A stretch of DNA of 44,872 nucleotides, from contig NZ_LR735008.1 of NCBI RefSeq assembly GCF_900009265.2, positions 65,001-109,872 of the forward strand, in the 5' to 3' direction. The position numbers and the translations under genes are program-made. Numbering within the stretch: the stretch's first letter is position 1; each line of letters opens with the position of its first letter. The notes beneath the pieces are model-generated. The model saw only the letters and a program-made list of their open reading frames with translations, did no database searches and was not told where the DNA came from. This DNA is from Planktothrix paucivesiculata PCC 9631 (GTDB lineage Bacteria; Cyanobacteriota; Cyanobacteriia; Cyanobacteriales; Microcoleaceae). Shown in pieces: positions 11,001-19,987 of this stretch.

Positions 11001-11936
11001 TCAACCCCTTTGTCGCCAAAGTTTAATCGTGCCATCCGTACTTCCACTGATAATCAAATTCTCAACAGGACTATAGACCACTGTTCCAATAGCACCCGTA
11101 TGACCTGTAAGACTTTGAACCGGGTCTAATCGGTTTCCTACCTGCAAATCTGAGCTAATTTGCCATAGATTTAAGGTTTGATCCCGACTGGCACTCACTA
11201 AAATTTTACCGTTTGGAGAAAAAACTAGGGATTCGACAGCAGCCGAATGACCAATAAAAGTGGCTAACTCCTGACCAATTTCCAGCCACCAGAGTTTAAT
11301 GGTTTTGTCCTCACTCCCAGTCGCCAAAGTCAAACCATCGGGACTAAAAGCCACTGACCAAACGGGGAAGGAATGGCCCACTAAAAGAGCATCGGAATAT
11401 CGGTGATCTAAACTCCATAATCCCACCGTCCCATCTCCACAACCACTAGCCAGGAACAAATTATCGGGACTAAAAGCTAATGACCAAATCGGAAAGGAAT
11501 GGGCTTTTAAAGGGGATAGAGGTTGATTAGAGGTTAGATCCCAAAACCCAATCATGCCATCAAAACTTCCCGTTGCTAGAAGTTGGCCATTGGGACTAAA
11601 GGCTAAAGAACAAATCGGAACCGATAATCCTAAGTCCAATACCTGATTTTGGCGAGTGATTATATTCCAAAGATGAACATTTTTGTCAGATTCAATCGCT
11701 AGTATGGGAGAATTTGGACTGAATGTTAACCCATAGCCCGGATATTCCCGGTCTAAATTATCAGCTAGAATTATAGGCTTGCAGGGGGTTTTCAAGTTGT
11801 AGAGTTGTAAGGTGGTGTCATCACTACGGCTGGCAAGAAGTTGGCCATCAGAACTAATCGCAACCACTCGTACTGCATCGGAATGGATAGTAAGGGTATC
11901 ACAACATTCCCAATTTAAAAGTTGAGGCTGTAGCAT
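11001..11936 (-). CDS. WD40 repeat protein, single seven-bladed propeller
   Basis: The 311-aa protein is made almost wholly of seven WD40 repeats, each with the pattern (V/L)xSxAFSPDGxxLATGSxDxTIxLW. Clear examples end in LLATGSFDGMIGFWDL, LATGSEDKTIKLWWL and IISGSTDGTIKLWRQ. Seven repeats close one beta-propeller, a protein-binding scaffold. There is no kinase, NTPase, protease or signal-peptide region, unlike the large cyanobacterial WD40 fusions. It is divergent from the AI-2E transporter with only 18 bp between start codons, so their promoters must overlap neighbouring coding sequence. The partner protein is unknown. Confidence 0.93.
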   Translation of the reverse strand: MLQPQLLNWECCDTLTIHSDAVRVVAISSDGQLLASRSDDTTLQLYNLKTPCKPIILADNLDREYPGYGLTFSPNSPILAIESDKNVHLWNIITRQNQVLDLGLSVPICSLAFSPNGQLLATGSFDGMIGFWDLTSNQPLSPLKAHSFPIWSLAFSPDNLFLASGCGDGTVGLWSLDHRYSDALLVGHSFPVWSVAFSPDGLTLATGSEDKTIKLWWLEIGQELATFIGHSAAVESLVFSPNGKILVSASRDQTLNLWQISSDLQVGNRLDPVQSLTGHTGAIGTVVYSPVENLIISGSTDGTIKLWRQRG

Positions 11937-11954
11937 ATTGAAGGAGTTAATCTC

Positions 11955-13010
11955 TTGAAACTAGCAGACTGGATCGGGTTTCTTTGTTTAATTATTGCTC
12001 TAATTATTCTATGGCAGTTTAGGCAGATCTTACTACTGGTGTTTACCTCGGTTGTTTTCTCAATTGCAATTAACAGTTTAGTGCGTCGGATACAACGGTT
12101 TGGACTCCAGCGAGGGTGGGCTGTTGTCTTGTCCCTAACTTTAATTGGGGTTATGGGTGCGGTGTTAATTAGTGTAGTTTTACCTCCGTTTTGGGGTCAG
12201 TTTCAAGAACTGATTAAACTGGTTCCCATCGGGTACGATAAATTTCTGATTTGGCTAAACAATGTAATTAAGAATCCTCCGATTTGGCTTCCAAATCTGG
12301 ATATTAAACTGCCGAATTTTACCCAAATGGTGGAACAAGTTGGGCCTCTGGCTCAAAAGCTATTAGGAAATTTCTTTGCATTCTTTTCTAACTCGATTGG
12401 TAATTTTTTACAGTTTCTATTGGTATTAATATTTACCTTAATGTTATTAGCAGATCCTTTGGCTTATCGCCGGGGATTTGTTCGTCTATTTCCCTCATTT
12501 TATCGTCATCGGACAGATTTTATTCTGTCTGAATGTGAAACAGTTCTATTACAATGGATGGGAGGTATTGTAATTACTTCGACTTTTGTGGCGTTTTTAA
12601 GCGCCATTGGTCTATTGATTTTGGGAATTCCCTTTGTATTTGCCCATGCCCTATTAGCGGGAATCTTTAATTTTGTTCCTAATATTGGGCCAACCGCCAG
12701 CGTAATTTTTCCCGTTGCTGTTGCCCTATTAGATACACCCTGGAAAGCCTTGGCAGTCATTATCTTATACGTTATTATCCAGAACTTAGAAAGCTATTGG
12801 TTAAGTCCCCTAATTATGCAAAAACAGGTTGATCTGTTACCCGCGATTACCTTAACTGCCCAAATCTTTTTTGCCACCTTTTTCGGCGTGTTAGGCTTAA
12901 TTTTAGCTTTACCCTTAACCGTAGTTAGTAAAACTTGGATTCAGGAGCTTTTAGTCAATGATTTATTAGATCAATGGGAGTTAGGGGAACAGGGGGAGCA
13001 GGGGGAGTAG
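11955..13010 (+). CDS. AI-2E family (PerM/YdiK-like) membrane transporter
   Basis: This integral membrane protein belongs to the autoinducer-2 exporter-like superfamily. Members transport diverse small molecules or ions, and the substrate is unknown here. It has hydrophobic helices at the N-terminus (IGFLCLIIALIILWQF, LLLVFTSVVFSIAIN), a long soluble segment about residues 90-150, then further helices with the conserved GIFNFVPNIGPTASVIFPV and LESYWLSPLIMQKQVDLLP. The start is TTG at 11955, with AAGGAG at 11941-11946. The last residues (GEQGEQGE) are encoded by the G-rich nonamer array that follows, so repeat growth has lengthened or replaced the natural C-terminus. Confidence 0.9.
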   Translation: MKLADWIGFLCLIIALIILWQFRQILLLVFTSVVFSIAINSLVRRIQRFGLQRGWAVVLSLTLIGVMGAVLISVVLPPFWGQFQELIKLVPIGYDKFLIWLNNVIKNPPIWLPNLDIKLPNFTQMVEQVGPLAQKLLGNFFAFFSNSIGNFLQFLLVLIFTLMLLADPLAYRRGFVRLFPSFYRHRTDFILSECETVLLQWMGGIVITSTFVAFLSAIGLLILGIPFVFAHALLAGIFNFVPNIGPTASVIFPVAVALLDTPWKALAVIILYVIIQNLESYWLSPLIMQKQVDLLPAITLTAQIFFATFFGVLGLILALPLTVVSKTWIQELLVNDLLDQWELGEQGEQGE

Positions 13011-13072
13011 GGGAGGTAGGGGAGGTAGGGGAGGTAGGGGAAGCAGGGGAGGCAGGGGGAGCAGGGGAGGTA
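12975..13072. repeat. G-rich nonamer array (GGGGAGGTA and variants)
   Basis: About ten degenerate 9-bp units of the type GGGGAGGTA or GGGGGAGCA run tandemly. The first three or four encode the end of the AI-2E transporter, whose stop TAG (13008-13010) is itself part of a unit. GGGG runs recur every nine bases, so the strand could form G-quadruplexes; this is an inference. The array joins the core TAAACTCTTGCTATTACCC and then a heptamer array. Confidence 0.85.
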
Positions 13073-13083
13073 AACTCTTGCTA

Positions 13084-13177
13084 TTACCCATTACCCATTA
13101 CCCATTACCCATTACCCATTACCCATTACCCATTACCCATTACCCATTACCCATTACCTATTACCCATTACCCATTA
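13084..13177. repeat. Heptamer array TTACCCA, about 13 copies
   Basis: Thirteen near-perfect tandem copies of TTACCCA (one unit is TTACCTA). All three plus-strand frames stay open because a heptamer shifts frame each unit, giving artefactual peptides such as PITHYPLPITHY. No ribosome binding site or homologue supports translation. Confidence 0.92.
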
Positions 13178-13205
13178 TATTTTTGATAATTACCCAAGGA
13201 AAAAA

Positions 13206-13814
13206 ATGGTTTATCCCGATACAAATTATGACTCAAATTCTCCTAATGTTCAGGAAATTGCCCTAGATTTTCGTCGTTTGGGTTATATGGGGTTTTGGAT
13301 GCAGTCCATCTTGGCAATCATTCCCATATTGCTTTTAATTTTCGTTCTGTTTTTAAGACCGGCTTCCCCTTCTAATCCACAAAATTCTCCCTTGGTGATT
13401 ATTTTAGGATACGGCTGTTTATTTACTTTAATTTTTACAATTTATTGGTGTTTCCGATATACTCAAATTGGCAGTAAATTAGCAGATCCTAACGAACGAC
13501 CTCTAAAAACAGAAGTTGTTCAGGCCCTATGGATTGGAATTGTGATTAATCTTATCGGCATGACCTGTGTAATTTTAGTAGGTTTCTTAATTGTAGGAAC
13601 TTTATTATATCGGATGCTGACCTTACCCCCAGGAGGTTCTAAAATTCTGACTCCCACCCCGGGGACAACGGTTTTGAATCCCGGTTCTATTGTGACTCCG
13701 TTTAATTTAATTGCGATTCAGGCTATGCTAAGTGCCATGGCTGCGGAAGTAATCGGAATTGTCGTGAGTTTGTGGTTATTAACTCGTGTCAGTTCCCATC
13801 AGTCTAATTCCTAA
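13206..13814 (+). CDS. DUF3611 family membrane protein
   Basis: The 202-aa product has four predicted membrane helices, at about residues 34-55, 67-88, 112-140 and 167-195. It carries the DUF3611 landmarks: an N-terminal LDFRRLGYMGFWMQ, the YWCFRYTQIGSKL segment after helix two, and a VIGIVVSLWLLTRV ending. The family is found in cyanobacteria and plant chloroplasts, and I know of no assigned function. The ATG at 13206 follows AAGGAAAAAA. It starts 28 bp after the heptamer array. Confidence 0.87.
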   Translation: MVYPDTNYDSNSPNVQEIALDFRRLGYMGFWMQSILAIIPILLLIFVLFLRPASPSNPQNSPLVIILGYGCLFTLIFTIYWCFRYTQIGSKLADPNERPLKTEVVQALWIGIVINLIGMTCVILVGFLIVGTLLYRMLTLPPGGSKILTPTPGTTVLNPGSIVTPFNLIAIQAMLSAMAAEVIGIVVSLWLLTRVSSHQSNS

Positions 13815-13926
13815 AGGAAGTAGAATTAAGATAGGGTGGCTTTAAATTAGGCATTTGTGGCAGTTACCGAACCTGCGGAATTAGCGATATTAATATCCCT
13901 GTGATCAATTCTAAAAGCTTGAAACT

Positions 13927-14859
13927 ATGCCAGATATTTCCGTTGTTATCTGTACTCATAATCGGGATAGTTATTTGGGTTCAGCCCTGGATAGCATCCT
14001 CAATCAAGAATTTGACGATTTTGATGTCGTCGTTATTGATAACGCCTCGACCGACCGCACCCGTGAAGTTGTCGAGAGTCGAATGCCCCATCCCCGTCTA
14101 AGCTATGTCTACGAAGGAACCTTGGGCTTAAATGTCGCCCGCAACCGAGGAGCCCAGGAAACCACTGGCTCAATTATTGCTTATTTTGATGATGATGCCC
14201 TCGCTCCGCCTCAATGGTTAAGTTGTTTAAACTCCGCCTATCAGACCAACCCAAAACTGGGCGTAGCAGGGGGAAAAGTGACCTTAATTTGGCCGGAGGG
14301 ATTTACTCAACCCAATTGGTTATCCCCCACTTTAATTGATGCTTTGGGGGCTTATGATTTAGGGGATGAAATCGTATTCATTAAAAATGCTGGCCAAACC
14401 CCCAGGGGTCTAAATTACTCCATCCGCCGGAGTGTTTTAGAGGAAGTCGGAGGATTTAAACTGAATTTGGATCGGGTGGGTAAAAATTTACTGTCCAATG
14501 GCGAACTCTATATGACAGAATTAGTCCTGAGACAAGGATGGCAAGTCGCCTATCTCCCCGAGGCCATTGTCGGTCATCATGTATCGGTTGAACGGACTAA
14601 AGCGGGGTGGTATTTGCGTCGAGGCTGGTGGCAAGGGATTAGCGAATATAATCGAGAACAGCTTGAAGGTCGGGCGGGCCCGGCTCAAATCCGACGGGGA
14701 AGCGAGAATCTATTGCGGGGTCTCTATAAATCTCTGAAGTTTTTCGGTGATCCGGCTCAACGTTTTGAAAATTTTGTGTATGCTTACGGTCAGATTGGTT
14801 ATATGGGGGCTGCTATTTCAGGGATGCTCAAGTCTCCATCAACTTCCCATCAAGCCTAA
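13927..14859 (+). CDS. Family 2 glycosyltransferase, polysaccharide synthesis
   Basis: This GT-A fold glycosyltransferase transfers a sugar from a nucleotide donor onto a growing surface glycan. Seen in the sequence are the N-terminal strand ISVVICTHNRDSYL, the donor-binding VVIDNASTD, NVARNRGAQ, and the metal-binding DxD in AYFDDDA. A later segment, NYSIRRSVLEEVGGF, is followed by a GE near the acceptor site. There is no membrane helix, so it is cytoplasmic or peripheral. It heads a three-gene run with another GT2 and an acetyltransferase. Similar runs occur in cyanobacterial hormogonium polysaccharide (hps) loci, but I cannot assign an hps letter. Confidence 0.9.
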   Translation: MPDISVVICTHNRDSYLGSALDSILNQEFDDFDVVVIDNASTDRTREVVESRMPHPRLSYVYEGTLGLNVARNRGAQETTGSIIAYFDDDALAPPQWLSCLNSAYQTNPKLGVAGGKVTLIWPEGFTQPNWLSPTLIDALGAYDLGDEIVFIKNAGQTPRGLNYSIRRSVLEEVGGFKLNLDRVGKNLLSNGELYMTELVLRQGWQVAYLPEAIVGHHVSVERTKAGWYLRRGWWQGISEYNREQLEGRAGPAQIRRGSENLLRGLYKSLKFFGDPAQRFENFVYAYGQIGYMGAAISGMLKSPSTSHQA

Positions 14860-14922
14860 TTCCCCATTCCAAATCGGGGCAGCTTGGATCTATTTTTTTT
14901 ATTGATAACGAGATAGCTAATT

Positions 14923-15849
14923 ATGAATTCTAACCCCTCCAAACTTCCCGTTTCTGTGTTGATTCCAGCCAGAAATGAACAATCAAATTTACCCGCCTGT
15001 TTAGCGAGTGTAGCCCGGGCTGATGAGATTTTTGTTGTTGATTCCCAAAGTAGCGATCGCAGTGTGGAAATCGCCGAAGATTATGGGGCTAAAGTGGTTC
15101 AATTTTATTTTAAAGGGGGATGGCCGAAAAAGAAAAATTGGTCATTAGAAACCTTACCTTTTAAAAATGAATGGGTGTTAATTGTAGATTGTGATGAACG
15201 GATTACGCCTGAGTCTTGGGATGAAATTGCCGAAGTAATCAAAAACCCAGAATATACAGGATATTATATTAACCGTCGAGTCTTCTTTTTAGGCACTTGG
15301 GTGCGTCATGGGGGTAAATATCCCGACTGGAATTTGCGTTTGTTCAAACACAAATTAGGCCGTTATGAAAACTTAAACACCGAAGATGTTCCCAATACGG
15401 GAGATAACGAAGTTCATGAACACGTTGTTATGTCTTCGGGTCAAGTGGGATATCTCAAAAATGATATGCTCCATGAAGATTTTAGAGATTTATTCCACTG
15501 GATTGAACGTCATAACCGTTATTCTAATTGGGAAGCTCGGGTTTATTATAATACATTGATGGGGACAGATGATAGCAAAACTATTGGTGCTGATCTATTT
15601 GGGGATTCAGTTCAACGCAAACGATTTTTAAAGAAAATTTGGGTGAGATTACCCTTTAAACCCTTACTAAGATTTATTATATTTTATATCATCCGCTTGG
15701 GATTCTTAGATGGTAAAGCCGGATATATTTACGGCCGTCTTTTAAGCCAATATGAATATCAAATCGGGGTGAAATTATTTGAATTGCGTACATTTGGCGG
15801 CCAATTAAATGTCACCCCAAAACCCGTTAAACCCCCGATCCCCCATTAA
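14923..15849 (+). CDS. Family 2 glycosyltransferase, WaaE/KdtX-like
   Basis: A second GT2 enzyme of 308 aa. It starts PVSVLIPARNEQSNLPACL, has FVVDSQSSDRS at the donor site and the metal motif VDCDERIT. The following WVRHGGKYPDWNLRLFK and the NEVHEHVV region resemble the WaaE/KdtX group, which adds hexose to lipopolysaccharide core. A C-terminal amphipathic helix (LLRFIIFYIIRLGFLDGKAG) may sit on the membrane. It lies 63 bp after the first GT2 and 3 bp before the acetyltransferase, so all three are very likely one operon. Confidence 0.9.
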   Translation: MNSNPSKLPVSVLIPARNEQSNLPACLASVARADEIFVVDSQSSDRSVEIAEDYGAKVVQFYFKGGWPKKKNWSLETLPFKNEWVLIVDCDERITPESWDEIAEVIKNPEYTGYYINRRVFFLGTWVRHGGKYPDWNLRLFKHKLGRYENLNTEDVPNTGDNEVHEHVVMSSGQVGYLKNDMLHEDFRDLFHWIERHNRYSNWEARVYYNTLMGTDDSKTIGADLFGDSVQRKRFLKKIWVRLPFKPLLRFIIFYIIRLGFLDGKAGYIYGRLLSQYEYQIGVKLFELRTFGGQLNVTPKPVKPPIPH

Positions 15850-15852
15850 TTT

Positions 15853-16419
15853 ATGTTGGAAGAAAAAACAACTTTTGTGGATTTACGCCAATACGATCAA
15901 TCTAATTTTGATCGGGGAAAACCGGGTTGGTTTGTGTTGTTATGGTGGTTAGTGCAAGCGATCGCATTTCCCCTCAGCTTACATCCGTTTAACGGCATAC
16001 GCTGTCAAATCCTACGATTATTTGGCGCTAAAGTTGGTCAAGGGGTTGTGCTGCGTCCCACCGCCAGATTTACCTATCCTTGGAAAGTAACCATCGGGGA
16101 TTACAGTTGGATTGGGGATGATGTGGTTTTTTATAGCTTAGATGAAATTACCGTGGGAGAACATTGCGTGATTTCCCAAAAAAGCTATTTATGCACCGGA
16201 GGTCACGATGTTAAAGACCCTGGGTTTCAACTGCAAACAGCCCCAATTGGGATTGAAAATGGGGTTTGGGTGGCTATGGATTGTTTTGTTGGGCCAGGGG
16301 TTAAAATTGGCGCAAATTCAGTTATTGGCGCGCGTAGTAGTGTATTTAAAAGTATGCCCCCTGGCCAAGTTTGTATCGGTTCCCCTTGTCGTCCCTGTTA
16401 TCCCAGACCGATGCACTAA
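15853..16419 (+). CDS. WcaF-like acetyltransferase (left-handed beta-helix)
   Basis: The 188-aa protein belongs to the hexapeptide-repeat acyltransferases, of the WcaF type that O-acetylates colanic acid and related exopolysaccharides. The N-terminal segment contains LHPFNGIRCQILRLFGAKVG. Then come the hexapeptide turns WKVTIGDYSWIGDDVVF, the catalytic-loop His in CTGGHDVKDPGF, and VWVAMDCFVGPGVKIGANSV. It starts 3 bp after the second GT2 stop. In hps-like clusters a similar acetyltransferase modifies the secreted polysaccharide; that role here is inferred. Confidence 0.92.
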   Translation: MLEEKTTFVDLRQYDQSNFDRGKPGWFVLLWWLVQAIAFPLSLHPFNGIRCQILRLFGAKVGQGVVLRPTARFTYPWKVTIGDYSWIGDDVVFYSLDEITVGEHCVISQKSYLCTGGHDVKDPGFQLQTAPIGIENGVWVAMDCFVGPGVKIGANSVIGARSSVFKSMPPGQVCIGSPCRPCYPRPMH

Positions 16420-16426
16420 TCTAAGG

Positions 16427-16459
16427 GAATTACGAATTACGAATTACGAATTACGAATT
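16427..16459. repeat. Heptamer array GAATTAC, 4.7 copies
   Basis: Tandem GAATTAC copies begin seven bases after the acetyltransferase stop, the same placement as the array at 10912. It lies between converging genes (the polysaccharide cassette and ddl). Confidence 0.9.
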
Positions 16460-16496
16460 GGGGACTAAGAATTAATAATTCCGTTTCCCCCTAGTT

Positions 16497-17570
16497 TTAA
16501 TCCCGTTTAATTTCTGAATATCTTTCTAGGGCAAATTGGATGAGTTGATGCACCAATTCTGGGAAAGAAACCCCCGTTGCCTCCCAAAGTTGAGGATACA
16601 TACTTGTAGCTGTAAAACCAGGGAGAGTATTAATTTCATTAATTAAAATTTCTCCGGTTTTTTCGACATAGAAAAAGTCAACCCGTCCTAACCCGGCTGC
16701 ATCAACAGCTAAAAATGCTTGAACCGCCATTTCTTTGATTCTATTAGCAATTTCATCACTAATTTTTGCCGGGATAAATAGATCGGCTTTGCCTTCAGTA
16801 TATTTAGTTTCATAATCGTAGAAATCACTATTAAAGGTAATTTCCCCCACTACGGAAGCCTTGGGTCTATCTGTTCCTAATACGGCACATTCTACTTCCC
16901 TAGCCATAACTCCCGCTTCTACAATAATCCGTCGATCATAACTGGCTGCGTTATCTAGGGCTGTTTCTAATTCTTGGCGATTTCTGACTTTGGAAATTCC
17001 AACGGATGACCCTAAATTAGCGGGTTTGACAAAACACGGATACCCTAATTCCACTTCTAATTCGTCACATAATTTAGGGAAAATACAGGGGTTTGAATAA
17101 ATTTGCGATCGCATCACCAGTTTATATTTAACTTGGGGTAAATCCGCTTGAGAAAATGCCATTTTCATCGCAATTTTATCCATACCAATGGCAGAACCCA
17201 AAACCCCAGAACCCACAAACGGAACCTGCATCAAAGTTAATAGTCCTTGAATCGTTCCATCCTCTCCATTGGGCCCGTGTAAAATAGGAAACCAAACGTC
17301 AATTTCTGATAAATTAATATTTTGAGGAATGCGATCGCCAGGTTGAGCTTCATCGCTAGTTAATAGGGGTTTTCCTGACTCTAAAACCTGTTGGGCAATG
17401 GCGCTATCTTTCCAAACCCCATTTTTTTGAATATATACGGGTAACAGTTCGTATCGACTTGTATTTTCATCGTTGGTTAAGGCTTTTGCGATCGCCCTCG
17501 CCGAACTAATCGAAACTTCATGTTCCCCAGAACAGCCACCAAATAATAATCCCACCCGTAATTTAGTCAT
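16497..17570 (-). CDS. ddl: D-alanine--D-alanine ligase
   Basis: Ddl is an ATP-grasp enzyme that joins two D-alanines for the peptidoglycan stem peptide. Seen are [20 protein letters not shown] at the N-terminus, the ATP-binding [16 protein letters not shown], the EVECAVLG strand, and the magnesium and substrate loop [20 protein letters not shown]. The length of 357 aa fits. The upstream gap of about 100 bp contains a degenerate ATCAGTTATCA-type repeat. It appears to be transcribed alone. Confidence 0.97.
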   Translation of the reverse strand: MTKLRVGLLFGGCSGEHEVSISSARAIAKALTNDENTSRYELLPVYIQKNGVWKDSAIAQQVLESGKPLLTSDEAQPGDRIPQNINLSEIDVWFPILHGPNGEDGTIQGLLTLMQVPFVGSGVLGSAIGMDKIAMKMAFSQADLPQVKYKLVMRSQIYSNPCIFPKLCDELEVELGYPCFVKPANLGSSVGISKVRNRQELETALDNAASYDRRIIVEAGVMAREVECAVLGTDRPKASVVGEITFNSDFYDYETKYTEGKADLFIPAKISDEIANRIKEMAVQAFLAVDAAGLGRVDFFYVEKTGEILINEINTLPGFTATSMYPQLWEATGVSFPELVHQLIQFALERYSEIKRD

Positions 17571-17585
17571 AGCTATTGGAATCAG

Positions 17586-17672
17586 TGATCAGTTATCAAT
17601 TATCAGTTATCTGTGTCAGAGTCAATAGTCGATTTATCAACCCATTACCTTATTACTGAGCGCAGTCGAAGT
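17586..17672. repeat. Degenerate TTATCA repeat and a palindromic CTGAGCG repeat
   Basis: Bases 17586-17610 contain imperfect tandem copies of CAGTTATCAATTAT. Bases 17655-17672 read ACTGAGCGCAGTCGAAGT, one copy of a dispersed cyanobacterial repeat. The same repeat occurs twice inside tnpB at 44276 and, inverted, at 44713. This copy abuts the DUF309 stop codon. Confidence 0.7.
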
Positions 17673-17673
17673 A

Positions 17674-18084
17674 TTACCCATCACCTATTTTTTGAATTTT
17701 CGGTAATTTTAAACCCTGGACAACTCCTTGAGGCTGCATTAATGGTAAAAACTCCTCTACTTTTTCAGCCCCGGCTATTTGTAATGCTTTTAAAAGTTGG
17801 CTAGTTTCATCCATCAATTGTTCTACATTAATCCCACTATAATCAGGATAATAATAGTCTAGCTTTCCCAGTCCTTCCCCCATTAAAATAACAGCCCCTT
17901 TCCAATTTTTTTGGCTTAAATGATACAACCCGACGGCAATTTGTAAAACTCCTTGATAGAATTTTTTCTCCGGTTGGGGTGCTTCCATCCACAAAGCCTC
18001 TAAAGTGTCGTGACAATCATAGAATTGTTGTTGATTAAATTCCTCAACTCCTTGCCAAAATTCCCGGGGAATTTCCGCTTCCAT
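17674..18084 (-). CDS. DUF309 domain protein
   Basis: The family is recognised by FWQGVEEFNQQQFYDCHDTLEALW near the N-terminus, where a His and Glu pair is conserved, followed by FYQGVLQIAVGLYHL and a C-terminal helical part. It is an all-alpha cytoplasmic protein of about 136 aa whose biochemical role is not established. The start chosen is the ATG at 18084, preceded by GGGAG at good spacing. An in-frame TTG at 18105 would add seven residues and contains the binding site within its own coding sequence, so it is less likely. Confidence 0.88.
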   Translation of the reverse strand: MEAEIPREFWQGVEEFNQQQFYDCHDTLEALWMEAPQPEKKFYQGVLQIAVGLYHLSQKNWKGAVILMGEGLGKLDYYYPDYSGINVEQLMDETSQLLKALQIAGAEKVEEFLPLMQPQGVVQGLKLPKIQKIGDG

Positions 18085-18186
18085 AGATTTAAACTCCCAA
18101 ACCAAACCCAGAGATAAGTAAGAATCTACTCACTCTATTTTTTTCTAAAAAAAACACCTAAAACCGACACCAAACCCTAATTATTA

Positions 18187-18549
18187 TTACAGAGTAGAGC
18201 GAACTTGTTCAATTTCTTCTAGGGAAATTTCTTGTTGATCTCCAGCAAAATCATTATCGGTGGTTAGGAATAACATACAATGACATTCTTTGCGTTCTCG
18301 CATGGGAACACAGGGACAATTCCAGAAGGCATTTTTAACTTCAGCTTCCTTATCTTCATAATGACGACAGGGACAAAGGGGCGCTCCTAAATCGTCTTTA
18401 TGTTTAGCTAAACCTTCAATCACAACAGCAGTTACTGAAGGTTCGGCGCAGAAGTAAGTTCCCGTGCGTCTGGCGTACTGCTCGGAGAACTGCTTCATTG
18501 CAATTAGGCTCTTTTGAGTGGATAATTTATCGTTAGTTTCTGGGGTCAT
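18187..18549 (-). CDS. ftrC: Ferredoxin-thioredoxin reductase, catalytic chain
   Basis: FtrC carries a 4Fe-4S cluster next to a redox disulfide and passes electrons from photosynthetic ferredoxin to thioredoxin, which controls light-dependent enzymes. The diagnostic Cys motifs are all present: CPCRHYEDK, FWNCPCVPMRERKECHCMLF (CPC and CHC). There is also an earlier Cys in YFCAEPSV. The length of 120 aa is typical. It is a single gene between DUF309 and DUF58 on the same strand. Its partner FtrV is not in the window. Confidence 0.97.
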   Translation of the reverse strand: MTPETNDKLSTQKSLIAMKQFSEQYARRTGTYFCAEPSVTAVVIEGLAKHKDDLGAPLCPCRHYEDKEAEVKNAFWNCPCVPMRERKECHCMLFLTTDNDFAGDQQEISLEEIEQVRSTL

Positions 18550-18677
18550 GGATCGGCGTGTAATTTGTATAACAATATCATTTTAATTGTACCGCAATGG
18601 GTGTCAATTTGAAAAGAAACCGCAGAAAGGATAGATAAAAGACCAGGTGACAGAATAAGTCAATCTTGATAAATTGG

Positions 18678-19859
18678 CTAAAAATTTGATTTTCTCAAGG
18701 AAGACTGAAGTTGAGATTTTAGGGGTTGATTGGGAATAATATCTAACCCTAAATTAGATAATTTTTGGCTTTGAGGATCAATTTTTTCCCTAGATAATAG
18801 GTCAGCAGAATTTGGCCAGAGCAACCACCGACTTCCGGCGAATAATTGTTTTAAAGATTCAGGATTCTGAGTCAACCAAATTATCGGAAAATTAGGGAGA
18901 TTTTCCACAACTCTATCTTCCCCTAAGTTAACATCTGCCAAGGTATAAAGAACAACTCGATTTCCCGAAACTAATCCGGTTTTTGCTGTCCATAACTGCA
19001 CATTTAATTGACTGTGGGACGCATAAAAATATAAAGAAGCTGCGGCAATTACGGCCTGTTCAAAATCATCGGGTTGCCAGAAAAAACTACTATCTAAACC
19101 AATAATAACTTCTTGACCTCCATTGGAGGTTTCTAATTCCCTGACCCGTAATTCTCCATAACGGGCACTCGAACGCCAATGAATTAAACGGGTAGCATCA
19201 CCATAACGATAGGGTCTTAAAGTCCGGGTAATGCCTTCTGTTGCCATTTGAAACTGGCGATTTTCATAAACATTCGGGTTATAATCCTGCCCCATTTCAT
19301 CAATTATAGGACAGGTAGTTAAGGGTAAAACTAACGGGTAAACAATAGCCGTGGCGGGTGCTTCTCGTTTCCGACTACACCAAAATAATCCTAGGGGTGT
19401 GGCGGTTCTTAATTGTACTCCCATCCAATGATAAATTCCGCGTTTTTCGGTGGGAATATAAGTCACCCATTGACGAGATTGATGGGGGGGTAAAAATTCA
19501 ATAACTGTGGCAGATTCTCCTAAACTTGGGGGTAATAAATCTTGAACTTGAATCAGAGTTTTAGCTTGATGAGTAGAATTTTCAATCGTTAATTCTACGG
19601 TTAAATCATCTCCCACACTCACAGGGGGAATTATTTCTCGTTTAATTTTTATGGATAATAGGGAACGTTGAGGTAAAATTGCGGCGATCGCTAATAAAGC
19701 AAAACTAATTCCACTAATTACATATAACCATCCCGCCATTGTATTAGTAGCCGAGCCAAAGAAAAATATAGATAATCCAATCAGTAATCCTCCACTATAA
19801 GCAGGAGCTACGGCATGAAATTCTAACCAACGTTGCAATTTAAACCGATTTTTTTTCAT
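18678..19859 (-). CDS. DUF58 domain membrane-anchored protein
   Basis: DUF58 proteins pair a membrane-anchored N-terminus with a vWA-like domain and are often linked with MoxR ATPases. Here the N-terminal hydrophobic hairpin is at about residues 15-65 (GGLLIGLSIFFFG, YVISGISFALLAIAAIL). It is followed by a beta-rich stretch and the family signature YRYGDATRLIHWRSSARYGE. ELRVRELET and a degenerate vWA-like segment (VIIGLDSSFF) follow. No moxR gene is adjacent, and the gene is divergent from pilT across 128 bp. The function is unknown. Confidence 0.9.
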   Translation of the reverse strand: MKKNRFKLQRWLEFHAVAPAYSGGLLIGLSIFFFGSATNTMAGWLYVISGISFALLAIAAILPQRSLLSIKIKREIIPPVSVGDDLTVELTIENSTHQAKTLIQVQDLLPPSLGESATVIEFLPPHQSRQWVTYIPTEKRGIYHWMGVQLRTATPLGLFWCSRKREAPATAIVYPLVLPLTTCPIIDEMGQDYNPNVYENRQFQMATEGITRTLRPYRYGDATRLIHWRSSARYGELRVRELETSNGGQEVIIGLDSSFFWQPDDFEQAVIAAASLYFYASHSQLNVQLWTAKTGLVSGNRVVLYTLADVNLGEDRVVENLPNFPIIWLTQNPESLKQLFAGSRWLLWPNSADLLSREKIDPQSQKLSNLGLDIIPNQPLKSQLQSSLRKSNF

Positions 19860-19987
19860 GGTAAAAAGTAATTGAGAACCAAGGAGATTGGGGTTGGGTT
19901 ACGAAATTTTTACAAAGCCGACGGGAGAGATATATATTCTTTATAATTTAATTAATGCCAAATTGTGTTGAAGTCAGCTAAAAAATC

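Noticed and set aside
13084-13177. Possible CRISPR array
   Set aside because: The units are 7 bp with no spacers; it is a simple tandem repeat. No cas gene is present.
12974-13266. Plus-strand frames giving PITHYPL and GEVGEAG repeats
   Set aside because: They are translations of the nonamer and heptamer arrays, open in every frame because of the repeat length.
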